From: a virus
Length of the DNA: 44,542 nucleotides
Virus record (IMG/VR): IMGVR_UViG_3300035670_000413
Span: 1 to 44,542 of that record
Strand: one strand, 5' to 3'
Below are positions 1 through 8,800 of this stretch, piece after piece. Position 1 is the stretch's first letter. Each line of letters opens with the position of its first letter. A program made the translations under genes and the position numbers. Below the pieces are notes generated by a model. The model ran no database searches. It was not told where the DNA came from and was given only the letters and a program-made list of their open reading frames with translations.

Positions 1-2
1 CA

Positions 3-125
3 ACTTCCGGAGGTGGCACCGGGGTGTACTTACACGCCTCACCTGCACAGGTCAGCCCCTTCGCTATGCCCAGTATCCCGTCGGCCATTGGGTCGATTGT
101 GTTTGTGAGTGGGGTAGTCGCATGA
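3..125 (+). CDS. 3' end of an unidentified gene (cut by window edge)
   Basis: One frame stays open from the left edge and stops at TGA 123-125. Its last residues are Gly/Ser/Pro/Val-rich, running TSGGGTGVYLHASPAQ and ending in GSIVFVSGVVA. I do not recognise the family. A Gly/Ser-rich end just before the virion-protein cluster would suit a tail or virion protein, but this is inference from position. A second frame also stays open here and ends as an 11-codon mini-ORF (ATG at 123, TAA at 156-158) that overlaps this stop and leads into the next gene. Frame choice is therefore not certain. Confidence 0.45.
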   Translation, partial: TSGGGTGVYLHASPAQVSPFAMPSIPSAIGSIVFVSGVVA

Positions 126-159
126 TAAACTTTGACAAATTTTTCAGGATGAGGTAACG

Positions 160-1869
160 ATGAGCCTCCATACTCTAGCCAACCATTTGCAGAGCGCGGG
201 ACGCGGCGAGGACAAACAGCTTGTCCACATGACCCCGGGCGAAGTCGAAGGTCTGCAAGCTATCGCCATGGCGCATGGCGGCTCCCTTACGATTAACCCA
301 GAGACTGGCCTGCCTGAAGCAGGCTTTTTGTCTTCCATCCTGCCGATGATTGCTGGATTTGCACTGGGTCCTGCGGGGCTTGGCTTGACCGCTATGCAAG
401 CGGGGTTGGCTTCCACTGCGCTGGGCACCGTACTCACAGGGGATTTGAAAAAGGGTGTGATGGCCGGTCTGGGTGCTTATGGCGGCGCGGGGTTAGGTCA
501 AGGGTTGATGGCTCAGGGAACTACAGCGGTTCCAACTACGTCACCTGCTGTTAGCGCCAGCGTTCCAACACCGGTTCAAAGCACAGCCGGGGATATTTTT
601 GCTCAAGGCGGTAGGTTTGGTAATGTCGGTTCGGTGGACGTTTTGGCAAACCCGCTTCAAGGCGGTATGACTGGGTACCCAACAGGCGTTCCGTCGGTAT
701 CCCCGACAGCGCCGGGAATGACTTCGGCAACGTTTAGCCCCGCGCAAACCGCAGTACCCACAACAGCACCAACAGCGATAGACCCCAACGCTTACGTAAA
801 ACCTACTATTTATCCTGATGTTTCAAGTATGCCTCCGGGAGGTAGTTATGCGCAATTGGGCCCCGGACGATATACAGTGTCTGGCCCCGGAGGGTTTCCG
901 GTAGACGCGCCAACAGCAACCTCTTCAGCAAATGTGCCCATAGAAACTCGCGTTCCAACGCCTGTAGAAAGAGGCGTTGTCCGATCTGAAGTTTATCCCG
1001 GCGCTCCTAACCCCTCCATACCAGTACGGACATACACAGGGGCAGCTTCAGACCGCATGGCGCAGCTTGGTCAAGGCGCTAAGACTTCTTTCTCCAGCAC
1101 CGAAGGACTGAAGGGCTTGTACAACGCCATGCCAACCGGTTCGGTTATTGCTTCAGGCGCAACTTTAGCCAGTGCAATGCAACCTGAATACAAAGAGCCA
1201 GAAAAACAAAAGTCGTTAATCCGTCCGTACGAGTTTACGTACGGTGCCACAGGTGCAGATCGCGAGCCTTACTCAGGCAGCGCCGAGCGTTTGTACTTCA
1301 ACCCCCAGTTCACAGCACTCACCCCGTACGAAGCACCGGGCCCTGAGTATGCAGCCGAAGGTGGGTTGATGGGGTATCAGGCTGGCGGACAAATTGAGCG
1401 GATGGCAGCGCAAAATGCGATGGGGGCTAATACTGGCTACCCTATGGCGTCCCTGCAAACACCGATGTACTCTAACCCAGAGACGCAGCGTCCTGAGGCT
1501 ACCAATGTAATCGCACCCAGCGCCGATGCTGGGGTAGGTGCTTACTCAGGAGAACCTCGTTTTGCTGATGGTGGCATCTCACATCTGGGGGACTACTCTG
1601 ATGGTGGGCGTTTATTGAAAGGACCCGGTGATGGAGTAAGTGATAGCATTCCGGCAACGATAGCTAATAAACAACCCGCAAGGCTTGCCGACAATGAATT
1701 TGTAATACCAGCCCGTATCGTTTCCGAAATCGGGAATGGGTCAACAGACGCAGGAGCGCGTAAACTTTACCAAATGATGGATCGGGTGCAAAGACGGCGG
1801 GCAAAAACGGTCGGAAAAAATAAGGTGGCGGTCGATAGTAAAGCGCACAAAGAAGTTGATAGACTATGA
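160..1869 (+). CDS. Probable virion structural protein, Gly/Pro/Thr-rich
   Basis: This is a 569-residue protein, started at ATG 160 behind GAGGTAACG. Residues about 55-115 are a glycine/alanine/leucine-rich hydrophobic stretch (FLSSILPMIAGFALGPAGLG) that could insert in or cross a membrane. The centre is low-complexity Pro/Thr/Ala. The C-terminus contains GPGDGVSDSIPATI followed by RLADNEFVIPARIVSEIGNG, a block I associate with virion proteins of aquatic phages. Role inferred: minor virion or ejection protein. The motif AEGGLMGYQAGGQ resembles the glycine-rich patches in the 636-residue protein at 3929. The stop overlaps the next start (ATGA), so translation is probably coupled. Confidence 0.8.
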   Translation: MSLHTLANHLQSAGRGEDKQLVHMTPGEVEGLQAIAMAHGGSLTINPETGLPEAGFLSSILPMIAGFALGPAGLGLTAMQAGLASTALGTVLTGDLKKGVMAGLGAYGGAGLGQGLMAQGTTAVPTTSPAVSASVPTPVQSTAGDIFAQGGRFGNVGSVDVLANPLQGGMTGYPTGVPSVSPTAPGMTSATFSPAQTAVPTTAPTAIDPNAYVKPTIYPDVSSMPPGGSYAQLGPGRYTVSGPGGFPVDAPTATSSANVPIETRVPTPVERGVVRSEVYPGAPNPSIPVRTYTGAASDRMAQLGQGAKTSFSSTEGLKGLYNAMPTGSVIASGATLASAMQPEYKEPEKQKSLIRPYEFTYGATGADREPYSGSAERLYFNPQFTALTPYEAPGPEYAAEGGLMGYQAGGQIERMAAQNAMGANTGYPMASLQTPMYSNPETQRPEATNVIAPSADAGVGAYSGEPRFADGGISHLGDYSDGGRLLKGPGDGVSDSIPATIANKQPARLADNEFVIPARIVSEIGNGSTDAGARKLYQMMDRVQRRRAKTVGKNKVAVDSKAHKEVDRL

Positions 1870-2489
1870 AAAAAAGCCAAGCACGAACGCAGGCGATACT
1901 TGAGGGGCGGACCACATACATCCCGGAGTCTCCCTGCCGTCGTGGGCATTTGTTGCGCAGCACATTTGGTACATGTATTGAGTGTAGGCGTATGCGTGAG
2001 AAAGCGTTATACCACGCAGACCCAGTAACTACTAAAGAAAGAGTTGCATTTAAATACCGTAAAAACGCAGAAACGCTTAAAGCAAAACGTAGACTTGCGT
2101 ATGCGGCAAACCGAGAGACGGAAAAAGCCGTGGCTAAGGTCCGAAGTGCTGAATGGCGGAAGAATAATCCTGACCATGCGGGGGCTAAACAAGCTAAAAC
2201 CAAATGGAAACAAGATAATCCCGGTAAAGTTCGGGCGGATATGGTTAAACGCCGCGCCGCCAAGCTGCAACGAACACCTGCGTGGTTAAGCAAAGATGAC
2301 TGCTGGATGCTAGAGCAGGCGTACGAACTTGCAGCGTTACGCACAAAGCTGTTTGGTTTTAGTTGGCATGTAGATCATGTATTGCCATTGCAAGGCAAAA
2401 AGGTTTCTGGGCTACACGTACCAACCAACGTGCAGGTAATACCGGGAGTGGACAACGTGCGTAAAGCTAACCGGTTTGTACCCGCATGA
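1866..2489 (+). CDS. HNH endonuclease-like protein with N-terminal zinc knuckle
   Basis: This is a basic, Lys/Arg-rich protein of 207 residues. Near the N-terminus it has a Cys/His cluster (CRRGH then CIECRR) of the kind that binds zinc. The C-terminal part carries an HNH-type core, HVDHVLPLQGKKVSG, followed by a conserved Asn (VPTNVQVIP) and DNVRKANRF. The middle is highly charged and probably helical. Such free-standing HNH proteins are common in phages as homing-type endonucleases. It overlaps the upstream gene and the downstream acetyltransferase by four bases each (ATGA), so the pair looks like a cassette placed within the structural operon. Target and activity are unknown. Confidence 0.82.
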   Translation: MKKSQARTQAILEGRTTYIPESPCRRGHLLRSTFGTCIECRRMREKALYHADPVTTKERVAFKYRKNAETLKAKRRLAYAANRETEKAVAKVRSAEWRKNNPDHAGAKQAKTKWKQDNPGKVRADMVKRRAAKLQRTPAWLSKDDCWMLEQAYELAALRTKLFGFSWHVDHVLPLQGKKVSGLHVPTNVQVIPGVDNVRKANRFVPA

Positions 2490-2947
2490 GTTACACGTTT
2501 CATCTCGGCGGGTTTAAAGAAACCTATGCTGAACTTGAGCCGCTATACCGCCAGCACTACGCGGAGATGACGGAAAGACTTGAGGCAGACGGCATACCGT
2601 GCTCACCGTATGCGCCGAGATTGGAGCAGTACATAGCAGCAGGCGACAGAGGTGATTTACTGACGTTTATTTTGCGGCTGGAAGGTATGGCGGTTGGTTA
2701 CAGCAATGTATACCTTACCAACGACATGCACAACGGAGACTTGATTGCGCAGGAAGACACGATTTTTGTGCTGAAAGAACACCGAAACGGTGTCGGTAAG
2801 AAGTTGGTAAAAGTTATTTTGGAAGAGTTAAAAGAGCGCGGTGTGAAAAGAGTGTCAGTCGCTGCGCTAACTGATTTGAGGGTCGCCAAACTTTGGAAGC
2901 GTATGGGCTTTAAAGAAGCGGCAATTCAAATGATATATACATTCTGA
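2486..2947 (+). CDS. GNAT-family N-acetyltransferase
   Basis: The 153-residue protein fits one GNAT domain. It contains the acetyl-CoA pyrophosphate-binding signature in VLKEHRNGVGKKLVKVIL (R/Q-x-x-G-x-G/A type), preceded by the beta-strand QEDTIFVLK. It is followed by a C-terminal strand-helix-strand unit with ALTDLRVAKLWKRMGFKEA, typical of motif B. It should transfer an acetyl group from acetyl-CoA to an amine. The substrate cannot be read from the sequence; host proteins, an antibiotic or a virion protein are all possible. It lies between virion genes and overlaps the HNH gene by ATGA, which suggests a moron-like insertion rather than a morphogenesis gene. Confidence 0.88.
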   Translation: MSYTFHLGGFKETYAELEPLYRQHYAEMTERLEADGIPCSPYAPRLEQYIAAGDRGDLLTFILRLEGMAVGYSNVYLTNDMHNGDLIAQEDTIFVLKEHRNGVGKKLVKVILEELKERGVKRVSVAALTDLRVAKLWKRMGFKEAAIQMIYTF

Positions 2948-2954
2948 GGGCATT

Positions 2955-3926
2955 ATGTGCGCACCATCACAACCAGCACCAACTAGTCAAAACGTCACTC
3001 AAACGTCGATCCCCGAATACGCGCAGCCGTATGTCGAACGCATGCTGGGTAAGGCAGAGGCCACTACAAACCAACCCTACCAAGCTTATGGCGGCGAACG
3101 CATCGCTGGGTTTACCCCCATGCAACAACAAGCGCAACAGGGTATGGCGAATCTTCAGACCGCGCCCCAACTTGGTGGTGCTTCGCAGCTTGCAGGTATG
3201 GGGGGCTTAGGTGCTTTGGGCGCTGGTCAGAATTATGCGATGCAGGCAACCAACCCCTACGCTATGCAGGCGTACATGTCGCCGTATATACAGAATGCGC
3301 TTGATCCACAGATGCGGGAAGCTGCGCGGCAGTCCGCCATACAAGGCCAGCAAAATCAAGCAGCGGCGGTACAACGTGGCGCATTTGGCGGATCTCGTTC
3401 TGCGATTATTGAAGCAGAGCGCCAGCGTAATCTTGGACAGCAGCAAGCGGATATTTACGGCAAGGGTATGCAGACTGCGTTTGAGCAAGCACGTCAGGCG
3501 CAGCAGTTTGGTTCAACGCTTGGCTTACAGGGAATGCAGGCCGCAGGACAGATGGCAGGTACTCTGGGACAGTTGGGGCAGACTCAGTTTGGTCAGCAGA
3601 AAGATATTATCCAAGGCCAAGCCAGTATGGGTGCCCAGCAGCAGGCACTGGAGCAGCAGCGTCTACAACAGCAGTATCAGGACTTCCTGAACCAGAGAGC
3701 GTACCCGCAACAGCAGTTGGCGTACATGTCGGACATGCTGCGCGGCTTACCTCTTTCACAAAGCACTCAAGCGATGTACACCGCTCCGCCTTCTACCGTA
3801 TCTCAGCTTGGCGGTTTGGCACTTGCAGGCTACGGCATGTCTCGTAAAGCAGGCGGTCCGATTAAAGAATCCGATGCCCCTGCGGGACTCTCTGAGTTGC
3901 TGCTCTATGACATGGAGAACGCATAA
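2955..3926 (+). CDS. Probable virion/ejection protein, Gln/Ala/Gly-rich
   Basis: The start ATG 2955 follows GAGGGCATT. The 323-residue product starts MCAPSQPAP and is extremely rich in Gln, Ala and Gly. The central region (residues about 120-250) should form long helices (AIIEAERQRNLGQQQADIY, TAFEQARQAQQFG). Met-Cys near the start could suggest a lipobox-like end, but there is no hydrophobic signal before the Cys, so I do not call a lipoprotein. Composition and position between two other such proteins suggest an internal or ejected virion protein. Function is inferred only. It ends three bases before the next start. Confidence 0.78.
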   Translation: MCAPSQPAPTSQNVTQTSIPEYAQPYVERMLGKAEATTNQPYQAYGGERIAGFTPMQQQAQQGMANLQTAPQLGGASQLAGMGGLGALGAGQNYAMQATNPYAMQAYMSPYIQNALDPQMREAARQSAIQGQQNQAAAVQRGAFGGSRSAIIEAERQRNLGQQQADIYGKGMQTAFEQARQAQQFGSTLGLQGMQAAGQMAGTLGQLGQTQFGQQKDIIQGQASMGAQQQALEQQRLQQQYQDFLNQRAYPQQQLAYMSDMLRGLPLSQSTQAMYTAPPSTVSQLGGLALAGYGMSRKAGGPIKESDAPAGLSELLLYDMENA

Positions 3927-3928
3927 TC

Positions 3929-5839
3929 ATGTTGAACGTAATTGATATTACCTCCCGTCTGGCCAAGATGTCAGACCCCCAGTTGCGTCAGTACGCACAG
4001 ATACACAAGGACGACCCCTACACACTGGCGCTGGCTGCGGCTGAGAATAAACGTCGCGCACAACTTCGTGCTTCTGGGCAACAGCAAGCACCACAGCCCA
4101 CCGTGGCAGACCAAGTGATCTCGCAAATGGGAGCGCCTGCGCCTCAAATGCAGCAACCGCAGCAACCGCAGCAAATGCAACAACAGCAGCCTCAACTGCC
4201 AGAGCAGCAGGGTATCGGTATGCTGCCTGCGGAAAACGTCGCTGGTATGGCGGATGGTGGCATCGCCGGATATGACGATCAGTTCGTGGACTCATACGCA
4301 GACGCTTACGCGGGTGGCGGTATTGTGGCGTTTGCTGGTAATGACGGTAGTCTTGTACGTAAGCCCATGACTGCGGAAGAACAGGCGGAACTGGAAAGAT
4401 ACCGGAAAGAAAACTTTGATCGTTTGTATGGATTGAAAGACTGGGCGTCGGGAGTCAAGAAAGACGTAGTGGACTGGTTTACTGCGGACCGTTCAAACAT
4501 CCCGTTTGAAAGCAAGTCTCCCGCGATTAAGTACGGAACACCGAAGTATACGGGCATCATGGAGTATGAGCGCCCCGATGTCTCACTCGCCCGTGAAAGA
4601 CAAGAACGCGGTTTAGCACCGGCTCCCGCACCGGAACAATTCCAAGCCCCAGCTCCCGTGGAGAAGAAACCCGGCTGGGCAGTCGAAGGCAAAAAGAAAG
4701 GCGAGAAATCTTCTTACCCAGCGCCAATAGACGAGGGTAATGTTTATACGCCACGCACCAGTATGGCCCCAGATACTTTTGCGCCGTATAACAAAAACAC
4801 ACAGGCCGGTAGAAATGCGGCTGCAAAACAGGGGTCAAAAACAGCCCCACCACCACCGCCTTCTGAAACAATGAAAGAGCCAACTTCGGATTTCACGGCT
4901 TCCAAAGAAACTACGATGGAAGAGCAGTTGAAAGCGTTGGAAAAATTGTCGCCGGGCACCAAAGCTTACGATGATTTAAAACGCGATATTCAGACAGGGT
5001 TTACTCGCCTTCAAAAAGAAAGAGAAGCAAGCAAACCCAAGGGTAAGCCGTATGAGGGGCTTGAAGCACTGCTAAAGAAAGAAGAAGATAAAGCCAAGGG
5101 CAAAGAAGCCCGTAACTTCAACATGGCTTTGATTAACGCCGGTCTTGCTATCGCGGGGGGTAAGTCCCAGCATGCGCTTCAAAATATCGCAGAAGGTGCG
5201 CAGGTGGGTACCAAGCAGTATCAAGAAGGTCTGGAGAAACTGGAGGCGGCTGAAGTGGAGCGCCGTAAGCAGGCTGCGTTAATTGAAGAAGCCCGTCGTG
5301 CCGAAGCTCGTGGCGATTGGAAAGAAGCTAACGACTACAAACAAAAAGCGTTTGAGGCGGGTATTGGTGTGGACAAAGAACGCATCAGTGCAATCAAAGA
5401 CATATTCAATACTAATTCTAAAACTGCCGCCGATATTGTTAACACCGCAAGCACGAACGCGTCAAACGACCGCCGCGTTCAGTACCAACAGAAGAATGAG
5501 AACTTCAGAGCGCAGCTAAGAGAGGCTGGCGACAACTGGCGACTTGTTGCGAAGAATGCCAACGACATTAAAGTAGCGCAGGTATACTCCGCAGCACGGG
5601 CAGCGTATGGGGCAAGTGCCGGGGATAAGATTTGGGATAACGCACGGCAGCGCCACGATAGCTGGTTGAAGACGCCTGAAGGAAGAATGGCGGATACTGC
5701 AACGGCGGATGCTAAATTTCAGCAGTATCTCAATGATGCTACACAAGCATACGGCGGGGCATCTGGCGGGAATAAAAACCCGCAACAAAATCCGTACGCC
5801 GGTTGGGGTAATCTACAAGTAACACCGGGCACAAAATAG
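3929..5839 (+). CDS. Probable virion/ejection protein with Gln-rich segment and coiled coil
   Basis: The protein has 636 residues. Residues about 50-90 are a Gln/Pro low-complexity tract (QQPQQPQQMQQQQPQ). Around 105-140 there are glycine-rich motifs (MADGGIAGYDD, GGGIVAFAGNDGS) that recall the 569-residue protein at 160. Residues 215-325 are Pro/Lys-rich and probably unstructured. From about 330 onward long charged helices predominate (EEQLKALEKLSPG, LEKLEAAEVERRKQAALIEE). It probably belongs to the same virion sub-assembly as its neighbours, perhaps proteins ejected with the DNA. No enzyme motif was seen. Confidence 0.78.
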   Translation: MLNVIDITSRLAKMSDPQLRQYAQIHKDDPYTLALAAAENKRRAQLRASGQQQAPQPTVADQVISQMGAPAPQMQQPQQPQQMQQQQPQLPEQQGIGMLPAENVAGMADGGIAGYDDQFVDSYADAYAGGGIVAFAGNDGSLVRKPMTAEEQAELERYRKENFDRLYGLKDWASGVKKDVVDWFTADRSNIPFESKSPAIKYGTPKYTGIMEYERPDVSLARERQERGLAPAPAPEQFQAPAPVEKKPGWAVEGKKKGEKSSYPAPIDEGNVYTPRTSMAPDTFAPYNKNTQAGRNAAAKQGSKTAPPPPPSETMKEPTSDFTASKETTMEEQLKALEKLSPGTKAYDDLKRDIQTGFTRLQKEREASKPKGKPYEGLEALLKKEEDKAKGKEARNFNMALINAGLAIAGGKSQHALQNIAEGAQVGTKQYQEGLEKLEAAEVERRKQAALIEEARRAEARGDWKEANDYKQKAFEAGIGVDKERISAIKDIFNTNSKTAADIVNTASTNASNDRRVQYQQKNENFRAQLREAGDNWRLVAKNANDIKVAQVYSAARAAYGASAGDKIWDNARQRHDSWLKTPEGRMADTATADAKFQQYLNDATQAYGGASGGNKNPQQNPYAGWGNLQVTPGTK

Positions 5840-5847
5840 GATTAACT

Positions 5848-8800
5848 ATGCCAACGTACAGCATTCAAGGGCCAGACGGTAAAACCTACTCTATTGATGG
5901 CCCACCAAATGCCACGCGAGAGCAGATTATTGGTGCTATCCAAGCGCGTATGCAACAGCAGCAACAACCCGCTGCCCAGCCAGAGCGTATTCCCGGGATG
6001 CTTGAGAGTGGTATTGCTGGAGCCAAGAAGCTTGGTTCTTCCATACGCACGGCAGTTGAATCGCCATTTGGTGCAGAAGAAGCTGCGCAAGCAGGCTTGG
6101 CACGTGCCCGTGCGCTGGAAGAAAAGACGCCGTCTGCGTTAAGTCTTGAGAAGGTCAAAGAGAAGTACGCAAAAGAAGGTTTCTTCCCTGCTGCGGGAGA
6201 AGTGCTGCGTCAAGCCCCGAGTTTCATCACAGAACAACTGCCCCAGTTGGGAACGGCTTTTGCAGGCGGGCGGTTGGGTGCTTTGGCTGGTGCGCCTTTG
6301 GGTCCGGGCGGTGCGTTGGCTGGCGGTATTGCTGGCGCTATAACACCTCTGGCTTTGCAAGCCTATGGTGCTGGCGCTGAACGGCGGGCTGCTGAAGGAC
6401 TGCCGCAAGATCCGGGCAAGACCGCGCTGTCTGCAACAGGACAAGCCGGTCTGGAATACGCCTCGATGGTAATTCCGTTTGGCGGCAAGCTGATGAGCCG
6501 CATCTTGGGTATTGCAGAAAAAGAAGGTGCGCAGGCACTGGTGTCACCCGCAGCCCGTAAGCTGGCTGAAGAACGTCTGGCCACATCTATTGCTAAAGGT
6601 ACTGGTAAAGGTCTGCTGGCGGAGATACCCACTGAAGTTGGGCAGCAGATGTTGGAGCGTTGGCAAGCCAACTTGCCGTTGATGGACGACAACGCGCTGA
6701 AGGAATACAGCGAAGCAGCATACGGCGCTTCGCTCTTTGGCGGTCCATTGGGTGGCGTTGCGCGTACAGCCCAGCGTGGTGGTGCAAGAGAAGAAGTTGC
6801 CCGAGGCGAAGCACTGGAGGCCACAAAGAAAGCACAAGAACTGCGCGAAGCAGAAGCGATTGAGAAAGCCAAGCCTGAATACGCGCTGCGTATTGGCGAC
6901 CAGTTTGAGGCTCTGCAACAGCAAGAGAAAGACTTGCTTGCAGCACGGGGCAAGAAACCGGGAAAGGATTCGACGCAAGAGCAGCGCGATTTGTTTGCAC
7001 AGCAGACAGAAGAACTGCAAGGCGTTCGCAGCCAGCTTAAAGAACTTGCGCCTGAGTACAGAACAATTAAAGAAAGACTTGCCGGTCTGAGGGAAGAGCA
7101 GCGCGTTTCGGCGGAACCCGCACAGGCAGCACCCGAAACAGAAGCAGCACCGGCAGGTGTGCAGCCCAACGTCCAGCAAATGATGGATCAGTACCGCGCT
7201 GCTGAGACCGCGCTGACTCCGCTGGAAGCACAGATTCAAGAAGCCGCCGCCAAGGGCGATACGGCAACAATCAACACGCTGGTGCCGCAGTACCAGCAAC
7301 AACAAGCGCAACTGCAAGAACTTGGCGCACAGATTGAACAGTTGGGCGGCACGACCAAAGCCCCTGAAGTTTTTGAGTCTGACGTAGCGAAAGAACAAAA
7401 AGCCCTTGAGAAACAAATCAAGGCTGCGCAGAAGAAACTATCCGATGCTGCTGAGACTGGCGATTTTGCTGCGATGCCGAGCTTGGCCACCAAGCTGGAT
7501 GAGTTACGCGCACAACAGGCCGAGCAGCAAGCAGTTATTGAACAGCAACGCGAAGCCCTGCGTATTAACGCCGTGCCCGTAGGCGAAACACTCCCGATGT
7601 TTCCGGGAGAGGCAGCACCGCAAGCAACAGAAGTTGTTAAAGAAGCTGAAGCCCCTGCCGCAGAAAAGAAAAAACCGGCGGCAATAGCGCAGCGCGAGAA
7701 CGTATTAGCGCAGCGCAACCAAGAGCTTTCGGAAATTGCGAAAACAGACACAACTAACTTTGATAAGTATCAGCGCAACGAGTACAGGCGTCGTTTGTAT
7801 GAAAAAGGGCAAGAGATTGAGCAGTTGCAAAACGAAATAGCCAATCTGCAAGACCCAGACAGTAAAGCGCGGCGACTGGCCACACGGGATATTGAGGAGC
7901 AGTCCAGCATCCTCAACGCAGCTATCTGGAACAACGACACCAAGACGCTCGAGAACTTGCGTCGTGCAAGAGAAGCCGCAGACAAAGCCGCTGCTGATGC
8001 CAGCAAACCAAAGCTGTCTCCAAGGGAGCAGGTATACGAACTGCTTAAAGGAGACATAAAAGGCGTTCTTCGTCGTGAACGTACATACGATGTGTACGAA
8101 GCTACGGTGAACAAGGTTCGTAAAGAACTGTATGTGTACGACACGGTTGCAGAAAAAATTGCCGATTTGCGGCAGAAAATAACTAAGCCTATCGGTAACG
8201 CAAAGCGGTCGTTGCTTCAGATGGCCCATGACTCACGCGTTCGTATCTCCGAGCTTAAAGAAAAGCTGGCAAGCGGTAAGTATGAAGCACGTACGACAGC
8301 CGCCATAGCCAAAGAAGAAGCCGAGTACTCCAAGATCATGGACCGCATGGAAGCGGTGAAGCGTGAGATTCGTGCGGAGATGGATAAGCTGTACGAGACT
8401 ACAGGCAGCTTCGCGCCCGAGCGTCCAAACATACTAGCGGGTTTGAATCAGAAAGACCAACAGCAAGCCACTAAACTGATTAAAAAGTTTGGTGAAGACA
8501 GTAAAGAAGTTAAAAGCTTCCTTGCCAGCAAACGCACGGCACCTGAGACTGTCGCCAAGTTAAGCGCGAAAGCGCAGGAACGTCTTAAAGAACTGATCGA
8601 CGAACACGGCGATGGTAGCAAAGAAGTTCGTGCTTTTATTGCAAGCAAATTAACTTCTCGTGAAGCCAAAACTGCACAACGTATTAACGAAGGTGATGTG
8701 CGTAAAGAAGCGGAAGCTTCAGAAAACATGCGCAAGGCTGCGTTGGAACTTGGCTACGAAGAAGATGCGTATCAGGCACTGGCAAAGAAAGCACAAAAGA

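Noticed and set aside
2955-3926. Lipoprotein signal (MCAPS) in the Gln-rich virion protein
   Set aside because: Cys is at position 2 with no hydrophobic signal region before it.
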